A DNA stretch of 64,000 nt, taken from positions 31,766 to 95,765 of the forward strand of contig NZ_LMEV01000011.1 of the NCBI RefSeq assembly GCF_001426505.1, given 5' to 3'. Positions 24,863-36,572 of the stretch are shown piece after piece. The stretch's first letter is position 1; the number at the start of each line of letters is the position of its first letter. The translations under genes and the position numbers were made by a program. The DNA comes from Variovorax sp. Root473 (lineage in GTDB: Bacteria > Pseudomonadota > Gammaproteobacteria > Burkholderiales > Burkholderiaceae_C). Below the pieces are notes generated by a model. It did no database searches and was not told the DNA's origin. It was given only the letters and a program-made list of their open reading frames with translations.

Positions 24863-25648
24863 TCAGCGCTTCGGTTCGTGCTGCAGGTACTGGCTCGGCG
24901 GCACGCCCAGCGTGCGGCGGAACATCGCGGTGAAGGCGCTCGGGCTCTCGTAGCCGTGCGCCAGCGCCACCTCGAGGATCGACGCGCCCGCGGCCAAGCG
25001 CGGCAGGCTCAGCAGCAGCCGCGCCTGGCGGCACCATGCACCGAAAGTCATGCCGGTCTCGCGCTCGAACAGCCGCGCCAGCGTGCGCGCGTTCATGTGC
25101 AGCCGCGCGGCCCAACCATCGAGCGTGGCGGGCTGCGCGGGGTCGCGGATGAGCGCCTCGCACAGCGCGGCCAGGCGCGCGTGGCGCGGCATCGGCACAT
25201 GCAGCGACAGCGCGGGCGCGGCCTCGATTTCGTCGAGGATCAGTTCCATCACGCGTTCGTCGCGGCCACCCGGCGCGTAGTCCAGCGGCAGCGACACGGC
25301 CGCGACGATCAGTTCACGTAACAGCGCCCCCACATGGATCACACGGCAGTCGGTGCCCAGGTCGGCGCGCGTGCCGGGCTCGACGAAGACGGTGCGCATC
25401 TTCACCTCTCCCGCCATGCGCAGCTGGTGCGTCATGCCGGGCGGCACCCAGACGCCGCGCCCCGGCGGCACCACCCAGCTGCCGGACGCGGCGCTGACCA
25501 TCATCACGCCCGAGATCGCGTGGATGAGCTGGCCCCGACGGTGCGTGTGTGGCGGAATGAAGGCGTCGCCCGCCGGATCGGTGGCCAGCACGGCGACGAC
25601 GCGCGGGGTCGATTCGCCTTCTTCGGGGCGCAGATTCAGTTTGTCCAT
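24863..25648 (-). CDS. AraC-family transcriptional regulator with cupin sensor
   Basis: The protein has 261 residues. An N-terminal cupin-like domain (FIPPHTHRRGQLIHAISGVM...WVVPPGRGVWVPPGMTH) is joined to a C-terminal double helix-turn-helix with the AraC signature (ILEVALAHGYESPSAFTAMFRRTLGVPPSQY). Translation is set to MDKLNLR at 25648; the frame stays open much further upstream as a shadow. It is divergent from the MFS exporter gene across 108 bp, so that exporter is its most likely target. Confidence 0.88.
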   Translation of the reverse strand: MDKLNLRPEEGESTPRVVAVLATDPAGDAFIPPHTHRRGQLIHAISGVMMVSAASGSWVVPPGRGVWVPPGMTHQLRMAGEVKMRTVFVEPGTRADLGTDCRVIHVGALLRELIVAAVSLPLDYAPGGRDERVMELILDEIEAAPALSLHVPMPRHARLAALCEALIRDPAQPATLDGWAARLHMNARTLARLFERETGMTFGAWCRQARLLLSLPRLAAGASILEVALAHGYESPSAFTAMFRRTLGVPPSQYLQHEPKR

Positions 25649-25756
25649 TTCACGACGATGTTTGCACATTCGTAGCGAGAACATCTTTCCTTGTCTTCCT
25701 ACGATGGCTTTTCCTCCCTTTTTCTCCCATCGGACATCGAAGAAAGAAGCCATCGC

Positions 25757-26950
25757 ATGAACACGCGCCGACTCGGGCTGCTCACGGGCACCCATGCCGT
25801 CAACGACCTCTACCAGGGCCTCGTGCCCGCGCTGCTGCCCTTCATGGTGCTGGAGCGCGGCTACAGCTACACGGCCGTGAGCGGCCTGATGCTGGCGGCC
25901 ACCGGGCTGTCGAGCGTGGTGCAGCCGCTGTTCGGCCTGTACGCCGACCGCCACCCGCGCGCCTGGCTGGTGCCCGTGGGCTTCCTGGTGGCGGCGCTGG
26001 GCGTGGTGCTGGCAGGCCTGAGCCAGAGCTACCTGCTGACCTGGATCGCGGTCGCGCTGTGCGGACTGGGCATCGCGGCCTACCACCCGCCCGCCACCGT
26101 GGCCGCGCGCACCGCCGGTGGAGCCTCGCAGAAGGCGATGAGCGTGTTCTCGGTGGGCGGCACCATCGGCGCCTCGTTCGCGCCCGTGCTGGCGGCCACG
26201 GTGGTCGGCGGCGGCAGCCTGTCGCGCAGCTACCTGCTGGGCATTCCCGCGGTGGCGATGGGCGTGGTGTGGGTCGCGGTGAACGCGCAGCGCGGTGCCG
26301 TCGCCAGCCACGCGGCAGCCGCGGCGGCGCGCGCCGCGCGGGCCCGCGCCCAGGTGCTCAAACCGCACAACGACTGGCGCGCCTTCAGCCTGCTGGTCGC
26401 GACCATCGTGGGCTGGTCGATCCCGTACGTCACCGTGCTGTCGATGCTCTCGCTGCGCATCACGCGCGACCTGCACGGCTCGACCTTCCAGGGCGCCGCG
26501 GCGCTCACCGCCTTCACCGCCGCCGGGGCCGTGGGCACACTGGCCGGCGGCTGGCTCGGCGACCGCATCGGGCGCATGGGCACGATCCGCTGCGGCTACG
26601 TGCTCGCGCTGCCGGCCATGGCGGGCCTCGTGCTCTCCGCCACGCCCGGCGCGGCGCTGGCCTGCACCGCGTGGCTCGGCATGAGCATGTTCCTGCCCTT
26701 CGCCGCGCAGGTGACGCTCGCGCAGGACTACCTGCCGCGCAACCCGGCCACCGCCAGCGGCATCACGCTCGGGCTCGCGCTCTCGGTCGGCGGGCTGGTG
26801 TCGCCGCTGTTCGGCCTGCTGTCGGATGCACGCGGGCTCGGCGTGACGCTCACGGTGGTACTGTGCGTGCTGTGCGTCGCGACCGTGCTGGCCTTGCGGC
26901 TGCGCAACCGCACGGTGCAGGTGATGGCGGGCGAGGCTGCGGCGGCCTGA
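25757..26950 (+). CDS. MFS exporter, fosmidomycin-resistance (Fsr)-like
   Basis: This 397-residue MFS protein has twelve hydrophobic segments. The N-terminus GTHAVNDLYQGLVPALLPFM and the stretch AAYHPPATVAARTAGG are typical of Fsr-like drug exporters. Two conserved loops (LYADRHPRAWLV and GDRIGRMG) match MFS motif A. It probably extrudes a toxic small molecule. The divergent AraC gene is the likely regulator. A hairpin downstream (26977-27007) may end the transcript. Confidence 0.85.
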   Translation: MNTRRLGLLTGTHAVNDLYQGLVPALLPFMVLERGYSYTAVSGLMLAATGLSSVVQPLFGLYADRHPRAWLVPVGFLVAALGVVLAGLSQSYLLTWIAVALCGLGIAAYHPPATVAARTAGGASQKAMSVFSVGGTIGASFAPVLAATVVGGGSLSRSYLLGIPAVAMGVVWVAVNAQRGAVASHAAAAAARAARARAQVLKPHNDWRAFSLLVATIVGWSIPYVTVLSMLSLRITRDLHGSTFQGAAALTAFTAAGAVGTLAGGWLGDRIGRMGTIRCGYVLALPAMAGLVLSATPGAALACTAWLGMSMFLPFAAQVTLAQDYLPRNPATASGITLGLALSVGGLVSPLFGLLSDARGLGVTLTVVLCVLCVATVLALRLRNRTVQVMAGEAAAA

Positions 26951-26976
26951 GTTGAGTTCCGTTCCCGCGCAACGGC

Positions 26977-27007
26977 AGCGCCCACCGTGCACAGGGCACT
27001 GGGCGCT
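26977..27007 (+). terminator. Hairpin after the MFS gene
   Basis: AGCGCCCA pairs with TGGGCGCT, with an inner GTGC/GCAC helix. The T-tract is weak (tcc), so it is a tentative terminator. The remaining sequence up to 27210 shows no gene; a promoter for the next gene is expected there. Confidence 0.45.
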
Positions 27008-27210
27008 TCCCGCAGCGAAATCAAGGAGGAGCCGAAGGCGGGGGACATTCGCGGAGGGAAGCACCCGGTGTCCTGTGCACACGCCCTGATCCAAGAACCA
27101 CCAAAATCCGTGGGCGATTCAACGCCACGCGCCCTCTCTTTCACTGCCAGAATCGACGCAAGCTTCGACGTCGAGCCTGACAGACAAGAAGAAGGAAAGA
27201 GAAGGACGCC

Positions 27211-27708
27211 ATGCACCGAATCGTCGCCCAGGGCAGCAGCCTTGTCGCTGCCGGCTTGCTGGCCACCGCCGGTATCGCGGCCACGCCGGCCACCGCACCC
27301 GTTGCGCCCGTTGCAACCGTTGCACCAGCAGCAGCCGCCCCCGCCAACCCCACCAATCCCGTCACCCACCTCGCCGAAGTGGAAACCGCCGTGCGTGCCT
27401 GGGCCGCCGCCTGGTCCGCGCGCGACGTCGAGCGCTACCTCGCCGCCTACGCGAGCGACTTCACCCCCGCGCGCGGCCAGACCCGCGAGCGCTGGGAGGC
27501 CGACCGGCGCACCCGCATCACGGGCAAGTCGCGCATCAGCGTGGGCATCGAAGGGCTGGTGATCAGCATCCAGGGCACGTCGGCCAACGCACAGTTCCGG
27601 CAGATCTACAGCGCCGACGCGCTGACCGAAACCGACCGCAAGACCCTCGAACTGCAGCGCGTGGGCACGCGCTGGCTGATCCGCAAGGAAAGCAGCGCGG
27701 GCAACTGA
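27211..27708 (+). CDS. Exported NTF2-like (Cds6/SnoaL-type) domain protein
   Basis: This 165-residue protein has a hydrophobic N-terminus (LVAAGLLATAGIA) and an Ala/Pro linker, then an NTF2-like cone domain. The domain opens VETAVRAWAAAWSARDVERYLAAYASDFTPARGQTRERWEADRRTRI and ends VGTRWLIRKES. Domains of this kind often accompany L,D-transpeptidases or act as small-ligand-binding modules in the envelope. No catalytic residues can be assigned. AAGGAAAG-type purine runs precede the ATG. Confidence 0.7.
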   Translation: MHRIVAQGSSLVAAGLLATAGIAATPATAPVAPVATVAPAAAAPANPTNPVTHLAEVETAVRAWAAAWSARDVERYLAAYASDFTPARGQTRERWEADRRTRITGKSRISVGIEGLVISIQGTSANAQFRQIYSADALTETDRKTLELQRVGTRWLIRKESSAGN

Positions 27709-27804
27709 CGTGCACCAACGTGCCCGATGTAGGCCAATGGTTCACGAAAGTGTCACCACTTGCAACGATGCTGCAGCCTTCGACCTCCGAAAGCTGTGGC
27801 TGCC

Positions 27805-28329
27805 ATGTTCCCCACCAAGACCGAGAAGGCACGCGACGAACTCCAGGCCGGGCAGCGCACGCTCAGCCAGCGTGAGCGCGCCCTGCTGCTCATGGCCGAC
27901 GGCCGGCGCTCGCTGACCGACTTCAGCCCGCTGTTCCCGAGCCGCGTCGAGGCCGAGCAGGCGATCCAGGGGTTGATGCAGCGGGGCTATCTGCAAGACG
28001 CGCGGCCGGTCGTCGTGCAACCCGTTGCAGGCCCGTCTACCGAGCCGGTCTCGGTCGCCACGTCGGCCGACAGCTTCGACGGCAAGCGCTCGCTGGCCAC
28101 CACGCGCATGTTCCTGTTCGACATCTGCGAGCGCATGTTCGTGCGCCGCGACCCGCGCTTCGCCAACCAGATGCGCGACGCCCTGCGCCAGGCGCGCGAC
28201 CGCGAGGCCATGCTCACCATCGCCGCGCTGATGCTGTCTGAAGTCGAGAAGGCCGCCGGCCCCGAGCGCGCCGATTCGCTGCGCGAGCGCATCGACAAGC
28301 TGCTGCCGCCGGCCGAAACCGTGCACTGA
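27805..28329 (+). CDS. Conserved hypothetical protein with winged-helix-like N-terminus
   Basis: This 174-residue soluble protein is unrecognised. The N-terminal TLSQRERALLLMADGRRSLTDFSPLF...AEQAIQGLMQRGYL (19-63) reads like a small winged-helix or MarR-type fold. A Pro/Val linker follows, then a helical C-terminal half (RMFLFDICERMFVRRDPRFANQMRDALRQARDREAML). It has no signal or membrane segment. It lies just before the glycine riboswitch in the same direction, without an obvious functional link. Confidence 0.6.
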   Translation: MFPTKTEKARDELQAGQRTLSQRERALLLMADGRRSLTDFSPLFPSRVEAEQAIQGLMQRGYLQDARPVVVQPVAGPSTEPVSVATSADSFDGKRSLATTRMFLFDICERMFVRRDPRFANQMRDALRQARDREAMLTIAALMLSEVEKAAGPERADSLRERIDKLLPPAETVH

Positions 28330-28368
28330 GCCGCCAGCCCCGGCTTCGCGATCCACTACACTCGCCGG

Positions 28369-28566
28369 GTCAGGAGAGAGCCCCGCATGACGGGGCCGCC
28401 GAAGGCGCAGGGGTTCCCCGAACGCTCAGGCAAAAGGACTGACAAGACGCCGGCCACCACCGGCGTTTCCTTGCTGGAGAGAGGCCACTGCACCCCGGTG
28501 CAACGATGGCCCACCGAAGGAGCAAACCCCGATCGTGGGGCGAATCTCTCAGGTAAAGCGGACAGC
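28369..28566 (+). ncRNA. Tandem glycine riboswitch upstream of gcvT
   Basis: Two glycine aptamers follow each other. Aptamer 1 (about 28369-28443) runs GTCAGGAGAGAG...GCCGAAGGCGCAGG...AACGCTCAGGCAAAAGGACTGAC. Aptamer 2 (about 28473-28566) runs GCTGGAGAGAGGCC...CACCGAAGGAGCAAAC...AATCTCTCAGGTAAAGCGGACAGC. The conserved GGAGAGA, CCGAAGG and CTCAGG-AAA-GGAC blocks occur in both. Downstream, AGGGG (28567-28571) can pair with CCCCT (28607-28611) just before the GGAG ribosome site of gcvT, so translational control is possible. Glycine binding should turn on the glycine cleavage genes. Confidence 0.93.
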
Positions 28567-28622
28567 AGGGGTGGCCCGTGGCGTTGCAGCCATGGATTTC
28601 GACTGCCCCTTTGGAGTGCCCC

Positions 28623-29795
28623 GTGGCTGCTTCCTCCGCTTCCGACGCCCAACTTCTCAAGACCCCGCTGTACGACCTCCACGTGGAGCTCGGCGCCCGC
28701 ATGGTGCCCTTCGCCGGCTACTCCATGCCCGTGCAGTACCCCGCCGGCCTCATGGCCGAGCACAAGCACACGCGCGACGCGGCCGGCCTGTTCGACATCT
28801 CGCACATGGGCCAGTTGCGCCTGGTCGGCCCCGATGCCGCCGCCGCCTTCGAAACCCTGATGCCCGTCGACGTGATCGATCTGCCCGCCGGCAAGCAGCG
28901 CTACGGCCTGCTGCTGAACGACGAGGGCGGCATCCTCGACGACCTGATGTTCTTCAACGAAGGCCACGGTTCGCTCTTCGTGATCGTGAACGGCGCCTGC
29001 AAGGTGGCCGACATCGCCCACATCCAGGACAAGATCGGCGGGCGCTGCGAAGTGCAGCCCCTGCCCGACCACGCCTTGCTCGCACTGCAAGGCCCGCAGG
29101 CCGCGGCCACACTGGCGCGCCTGTCGCCCGGCATCGAGCGCTTCGTGTTCATGACCGGCGGCGCGGTGCAGATCGGCGGCATCGCGGCCTTCGTCACGCG
29201 CAGCGGCTACACCGGTGAAGACGGCTTCGAGATCTCGGTGGCCGCAAAAGACGCCGACGCCCTTGCCCGCCTGCTGCTCGCACAGCCCGAAGTGAAGCCC
29301 GTCGGCCTGGGCGCGCGCAATTCGCTGCGGCTGGAAGCCGGCCTGTGCCTGTACGGCAACGACATCGACACCACCACCACGCCGGTCGAAGCCTCGCTCA
29401 ACTGGGCGATCCAGAAGGTGCGCCGCGCCGGTGGCGCCCGCGAGGGCGGCTTTCCGGGCGCGGCCAAGGTGCTGGCCCAGCTGGCCGCCGTCGCCTCGGG
29501 CGCGGCCGGCCACACCGACCACGACACGCTCACGCGCAAGCGCGTCGGCCTCGTCGCGCTGGAACGCATTCCGGTGCGCGACGGTACGCTGCTGCAGTCG
29601 CTCGAAGGCCAGGACATCGGCACCGTGACCAGCGGCCTGCTCGGCCCCACGGCCGACCGCTGCGTGGCCATGGGCTACGTGGCCGCCGCCTTTGCCGAGC
29701 CGGGCACGCGCGTGCAGGCCATCGTGCGCGGCAAGCCGGTGCCGATGGAGGTCTCGACGATGCCGTTCGTGCCGACACGCTACTACCGCGGCTGA
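28623..29795 (+). CDS. gcvT: Glycine cleavage system T protein (aminomethyltransferase)
   Basis: The 390-residue T protein takes the aminomethyl group from lipoylated H protein and forms methylene-tetrahydrofolate and ammonia. Family stretches are PLYDLHVELGARMVPFAGYSMPVQY, FDISHMGQ, TRSGYTGEDGFEI and GARNSLRLEAGLCLYGNDID. The start is set to GTG at 28623 with GGAG at a 6-base spacing; an ATG at 28578 in frame would start inside the riboswitch platform. It is the first gene of gcvT-gcvH-gcvP. Confidence 0.94.
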   Translation: MAASSASDAQLLKTPLYDLHVELGARMVPFAGYSMPVQYPAGLMAEHKHTRDAAGLFDISHMGQLRLVGPDAAAAFETLMPVDVIDLPAGKQRYGLLLNDEGGILDDLMFFNEGHGSLFVIVNGACKVADIAHIQDKIGGRCEVQPLPDHALLALQGPQAAATLARLSPGIERFVFMTGGAVQIGGIAAFVTRSGYTGEDGFEISVAAKDADALARLLLAQPEVKPVGLGARNSLRLEAGLCLYGNDIDTTTTPVEASLNWAIQKVRRAGGAREGGFPGAAKVLAQLAAVASGAAGHTDHDTLTRKRVGLVALERIPVRDGTLLQSLEGQDIGTVTSGLLGPTADRCVAMGYVAAAFAEPGTRVQAIVRGKPVPMEVSTMPFVPTRYYRG

Positions 29796-29855
29796 ACACC
29801 GCAGACCCGGCTAGGCTCTGCACCCCGATTCATTTTTTCCACGAGGAGTTTTTTC

Positions 29856-30227
29856 ATGAGCATCAAATACACCAAGGACCATGAATGGGTGGCGGCCGAA
29901 GGCGGCGCCGCCACCGTCGGCATCACCGTGCACGCGCAGGACGCGCTGGGCGACGTGGTGTTCGTCGACCTGCCCGAAGTCGGCAAGACCTTCGCGCAGG
30001 GCGAAGTCGCCGGTGTGGTCGAGTCGGTGAAGGCCGCCGCCGATGTGTTCATGCCCGTGTCGGGCGAGATCACCGAAGTGAACGAAGCGCTGCGCGCCGA
30101 CCCGTCGCTGGCCAACAGCGACCCGCTGGCCACCGGCTGGTTCTTCAAGGTCAAGCTGAGCGAACCCGCGCAGCTCGACGCCCTGCTCGACGCAGCCACG
30201 TACGACAAGTTCGCCGCCGAGTCCTGA
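29856..30227 (+). CDS. gcvH: Glycine cleavage system H protein
   Basis: The 123-residue lipoyl carrier protein has the lipoylated Lys59 in VESVKAAADV and the typical start KYTKDHEWV. It shuttles the methylamine group between P and T proteins. GAGGAG lies ahead of the ATG. Confidence 0.96.
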   Translation: MSIKYTKDHEWVAAEGGAATVGITVHAQDALGDVVFVDLPEVGKTFAQGEVAGVVESVKAAADVFMPVSGEITEVNEALRADPSLANSDPLATGWFFKVKLSEPAQLDALLDAATYDKFAAES

Positions 30228-30278
30228 TCCGCTGAGTTCTTCAGCACCTTTGTCTTTTCCCCCCGAGCCCTCACCGCC

Positions 30279-33200
<2,922 letters not shown>

Positions 33201-33240
33201 CGAAGGTTCGGGCGGCGGCGAGGCGCAGCCGAGCCGTTGC

Positions 33241-33489
33241 TCAGCCTTCGCGACGGTACATCGCCCACTTCACGGTGAGCAGGTCCGCCGCGATCTTCGC
33301 GGCGTTCACGCCGGCGTAGGCTTCGGATGGATCGAACTCGAAGCCCGTCTGGTAGCGCCTGATGTGCGCGTAGTCCCGGTCGAAGGTCATCGGGCCCATG
33401 AGTTCGGTGGGATCGGTGCCGGCGGGAAGCGCCAGAAATTTTTCAGGGTCGGTGGTGCTCTGGTAGAGATCGACGCTCATCAGGTTCAT
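33241..33489 (-). CDS. Small conserved hypothetical protein
   Basis: The 82-residue protein MNLMSVDLYQSTTDPEKFLALPAGTD... shows no recognised motif, signal or membrane segment. The start at 33489 has GAGGG upstream. It is convergent with gcvP and 40 bp from it. Confidence 0.55.
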   Translation of the reverse strand: MNLMSVDLYQSTTDPEKFLALPAGTDPTELMGPMTFDRDYAHIRRYQTGFEFDPSEAYAGVNAAKIAADLLTVKWAMYRREG

Positions 33490-33603
33490 GGCTTGCCCTC
33501 GAAGTCTGAAGCGCGAATCATCTCGGCCCTTTGCTGCGCATGCAATCGGCCTGCGCCTACACGGCGTGCAGGTGCGCAGCACGCGCCTGCACGCCCTCTC
33601 GCG

Positions 33604-34515
33604 TCAGGGCTGCTTCTTCTTCGCGATGTCGCCCGTGGCGATCCGCTCGCGAAAGCCGCGCAGGCTGGCCTTCATCTTGCGCTCGTTGTCAGGGCCCATG
33701 CGCACCAGGATCTTCTGGCCGGCCGAGAGCGATTCGAGCTTCGGATCGGCGTATTCGTAGCGCACCCAGGGCCGCTGCGAGGGAATGTCGCCTTTCACCT
33801 CGACCAGCTTCACCTGCACCGGCCCGGTGGGCTCGGGCGCCTGCAGCAGGTGGTCGATCACGGCGATGAAGCGATCGTTGAAGTAGCGGCCCGGATAGCC
33901 CAGCTCTTCGTACGCCTGCTGGAACAGCGGGTACAACCGCGCATACACCGCCGCCGCCCTGGCCGGATCGACCGACCCGGCCAGCATCACGATGCCGTTG
34001 TAGCGCGCCGCGTTGTTGGCCGCGATGGTCTGCACGCCGCCCTGGGGCGGCCCTTCGGTGATGAAGCGCTGCGGCGCGGGCCGCACCGGCCACTTGCTGG
34101 CGGGCGCCTGCTCGCGCGGCAGGTTGTCGACCGTGGCAACGAAGCGCCGCACGACGCCGTCAGGCTGCAGGTAGGCCGCGACGGCCTTGCCGCCCAGCAG
34201 TTCGGTGATTGCCTTCATCACGCGCGCATCGGAACTGGCCAGCGCGGGCAATGCAGCTTCGGGCGGAGCCAGCGCCTCGACCGGGTTCTGCGGGCCGGTC
34301 GGCTCTTCGGCCTTGGGCGGTTCGGGGGGCGCGTCGTTCGGCGCGACGGCGACGGGCGCGGTCGGCAGCGGGGCCAGTTGTTGCTGCTGGTACCAGCGCC
34401 AGCCGAAGTAGGCGGCGGCCAGCACCACGAGCACGAGGCCGATGATGGTGCCCATCGGTGTCTCGCGGCGGGGTCTGAATTCGGGGGCGTCGCGGGGAGT
34501 GTCGGCGTCGGACAT
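33604..34515 (-). CDS. DUF3014-type membrane-anchored protein
   Basis: This 303-residue protein has a short cytosolic N-terminus and one transmembrane helix (GTIIGLVLVVLAAAYFGWRWY, about 21-41). A Pro/Ala-rich linker leads to a periplasmic domain containing DGVVRRFVATVDNLPRE, RYNGIVMLAGSVDP and YPLFQQAYEELGYPG. This pattern is, to my knowledge, DUF3014; its function is unknown. AGGAAA before the ATG at 34515 fixes the start. The 175 bp upstream hold no gene. Confidence 0.72.
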   Translation of the reverse strand: MSDADTPRDAPEFRPRRETPMGTIIGLVLVVLAAAYFGWRWYQQQQLAPLPTAPVAVAPNDAPPEPPKAEEPTGPQNPVEALAPPEAALPALASSDARVMKAITELLGGKAVAAYLQPDGVVRRFVATVDNLPREQAPASKWPVRPAPQRFITEGPPQGGVQTIAANNAARYNGIVMLAGSVDPARAAAVYARLYPLFQQAYEELGYPGRYFNDRFIAVIDHLLQAPEPTGPVQVKLVEVKGDIPSQRPWVRYEYADPKLESLSAGQKILVRMGPDNERKMKASLRGFRERIATGDIAKKKQP

Positions 34516-34690
34516 GGGCGGTTTCCTTTTGCGGGACGGCAGTGGGGAGACGAAGGGCAATGGTGCATCAGGATGGCCTGCAAGGGCCGCACGATCGCCA
34601 CGTTCTCGTAACCCCCTGTGACGCCCCGACCGCGCCGAAGTTCAGTCGGTCAGCACGCCTGCATCACGCTGCGCACACGCGCGGCGCGGG

Positions 34691-35380
34691 TCAGCGCGCC
34701 GCGGCATGCGGGGCTTCCCCCGCGCTGAGCGCCTGCAGCCACGCCAGCGTGCCCTGCAGCTCGGCTGGGCGGATTTCGTGCGCGCCCGGAAAGTCCGAGC
34801 CCGACAGTGCCAGCGGCAGCCCGCGCGCCAGCTCGCGCGTGGCCTGCGCGGCGCTCGGTGGAATCACGTTGTCGGCGCTGCCATGGCTCACCCACAGCGC
34901 CTTGCCTGCGAAGGCCTCGGGCGGCGCGATGTGCGGCACCACCTCGGGCAGCAGCCGGCTGTGCCACACCAGCGCGGCACGCAGCTTCTCGGGCTGCGTG
35001 AACAGCAGCGACAGCGACATGATCCCGCCCTGGCTGAAACCTCCGACCACCACGCGCTCGGGCGGAATGCCCAATTGCTGCGACGCCGACGTGACCATCT
35101 CGCCGATGAGGAAGCGGCTCTCGCGCTCCTGTTCCTCGTCGATGCGGCGCCCGCCATCGGCCAGCACCTGGAACTCGAACCATGCGTAGGAACCGGGCGA
35201 CAGCACGTACGGCGCGCGCAGGCTCAGCACATGGAACTGCGGCGGCATCATGTGCGCGAGGCCGAACAGGTCTTGTTCATTGCTGCCCACGCCGTGCATC
35301 AGCACGAGCAGCCAGGGCTCAGGGCCGCCCGAAGGGGCGGGATGGTGCAGGAACTGCAAGGGCAGATGGAGCGATGTCAT
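34691..35380 (-). CDS. Phospholipase/carboxylesterase-type alpha/beta hydrolase
   Basis: This 229-residue protein belongs to the esterase family of YpfH and acyl-protein thioesterases. It shows LMHGVGSNE (oxyanion region, 28-35), GFSQGG with nucleophile Ser116, Asp170 (SHGSAD) and His201 (GAHE). It has no signal peptide, so it should be a cytoplasmic esterase with broad substrates. Confidence 0.85.
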   Translation of the reverse strand: MTSLHLPLQFLHHPAPSGGPEPWLLVLMHGVGSNEQDLFGLAHMMPPQFHVLSLRAPYVLSPGSYAWFEFQVLADGGRRIDEEQERESRFLIGEMVTSASQQLGIPPERVVVGGFSQGGIMSLSLLFTQPEKLRAALVWHSRLLPEVVPHIAPPEAFAGKALWVSHGSADNVIPPSAAQATRELARGLPLALSGSDFPGAHEIRPAELQGTLAWLQALSAGEAPHAAAR

Positions 35381-35428
35381 GGGTCGAAAGTGCCTCGAAA
35401 GCCTCGAAAAAACAATGGGCGGCGCGGC

Positions 35429-36469
35429 TCAGCGAAAGCCCTGGGCCAGCGCCCGCGTGACCTCGGCCGACGACACCTCGCGGCAGCCGGTGGCGTTCTG
35501 CCCTGACCACAGCGGGGAAAAGTCGCCACGGCCCTGCGCCTCGGCCTTGGCGCGCAGCGGCGCGATGCCCGAGGTGGCAAGCGGAAATTCCGGCGCCGGG
35601 CCGATGGGCCCCAGCTCGCGCATCACACGATTGACGATGCCGCGTGCGGGCCGCCCAGTGAACAGGTTGGTGAGCGCCGTGTGGCGCGCCGCCTCGCTCT
35701 TCAGCGTCGCGCGGTGCAGCGCGCTGGTCGTGGCCTCGGGCGTCAGCAGGTAGGCCGTGCCGATCTGCACGCCGGCCGCGCCCAACGCCATGGCCGCGGC
35801 CACGCCGTCGGCATCCGCGATGCCACCGGCCGCGATCACCGGCACCTTCAGCGCGCGCACCAGTTGCGGCAGCAGTGCAAAAGTGCCGAGCTGCTTCGTC
35901 AGGTCGTGCGACAGGAAATGGCCACGGTGACCGCCGGCCTCGAGGCCCTGCGCGATGACCGCGTCGACGCCCTTGGCTTCGAGCCACAGTGCCTCCTCGA
36001 CAGTGGTGGCCGAGGCCAGCACCTTCGCGCCCCAGCCGCACACCTGCGCCAGCAGCGCCTCGGAAGGCAGGCCGAAATGGAAGCTCACCACCGGCGGCTT
36101 GAACTCGGCCAGCAGATCGGCCACCTCGGCGCTGAACGGGTTGCGCCCCGGCCCGGCCGGAATCGTGGCGGGGTCGATGCCGAACTCCGTGTAGTACGGT
36201 GCGAGCGCGCCGCGCCACGTGGCCTCGCGTTCGTCACTCGGCACCGGCGGCGTGTGGCAGAAGAAGTTGACGTTGTAGGGCTTGTCGGTGCCGGCGCGGA
36301 TCGCCGCGAGCTCGCTGCGCATCGCGTCGGGGCTGAGCATCGCGCCCGGCAGCGACCCCAGCGCGCCTTCGTTGCACACCGCGATCGCCATCGCGCTGCC
36401 CTGCGCGCCGGCCATCGGCGCCTGGATCAATGGAAGTTCGGTGCCGAGGATCTGTTGCAGCGTGGTCAT
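35429..36469 (-). CDS. Nitronate monooxygenase / NAD(P)H-dependent flavin oxidoreductase
   Basis: This 346-residue FMN TIM-barrel enzyme starts at 36469 with AGGAG upstream. Family marks are PLIQAPMAG, the loop AQGLEAGGHRGH with the catalytic-position His, IAAGGIADADGVAAAMALGAAGVQIGTAYL and the NRVMRELG region. Nitronate monooxygenases detoxify propionate-3-nitronate and similar nitronates; some family members act as enoyl reductases, so the substrate is open. It stands between unrelated genes. Confidence 0.87.
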   Translation of the reverse strand: MTTLQQILGTELPLIQAPMAGAQGSAMAIAVCNEGALGSLPGAMLSPDAMRSELAAIRAGTDKPYNVNFFCHTPPVPSDEREATWRGALAPYYTEFGIDPATIPAGPGRNPFSAEVADLLAEFKPPVVSFHFGLPSEALLAQVCGWGAKVLASATTVEEALWLEAKGVDAVIAQGLEAGGHRGHFLSHDLTKQLGTFALLPQLVRALKVPVIAAGGIADADGVAAAMALGAAGVQIGTAYLLTPEATTSALHRATLKSEAARHTALTNLFTGRPARGIVNRVMRELGPIGPAPEFPLATSGIAPLRAKAEAQGRGDFSPLWSGQNATGCREVSSAEVTRALAQGFR

Positions 36470-36572
36470 TCGGGATGCGCTCCTGTGTCCGTGTGTCGAA
36501 TGACGGCATTCTCCAGCCAAGCCGGAGAACGCTGCGGCTGCGGGGTCATCATGGGCGCGGCCGCCCGCACAC

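Noticed and set aside
25649-27094. Upstream extension of the AraC frame across the MFS gene
   Set aside because: The protein is low-complexity and lies opposite a clear MFS gene; it is a GC-driven shadow.
33201-33240. Possible terminator after gcvP
   Set aside because: The GC-rich stretch shows no clean stem followed by Ts on either strand.
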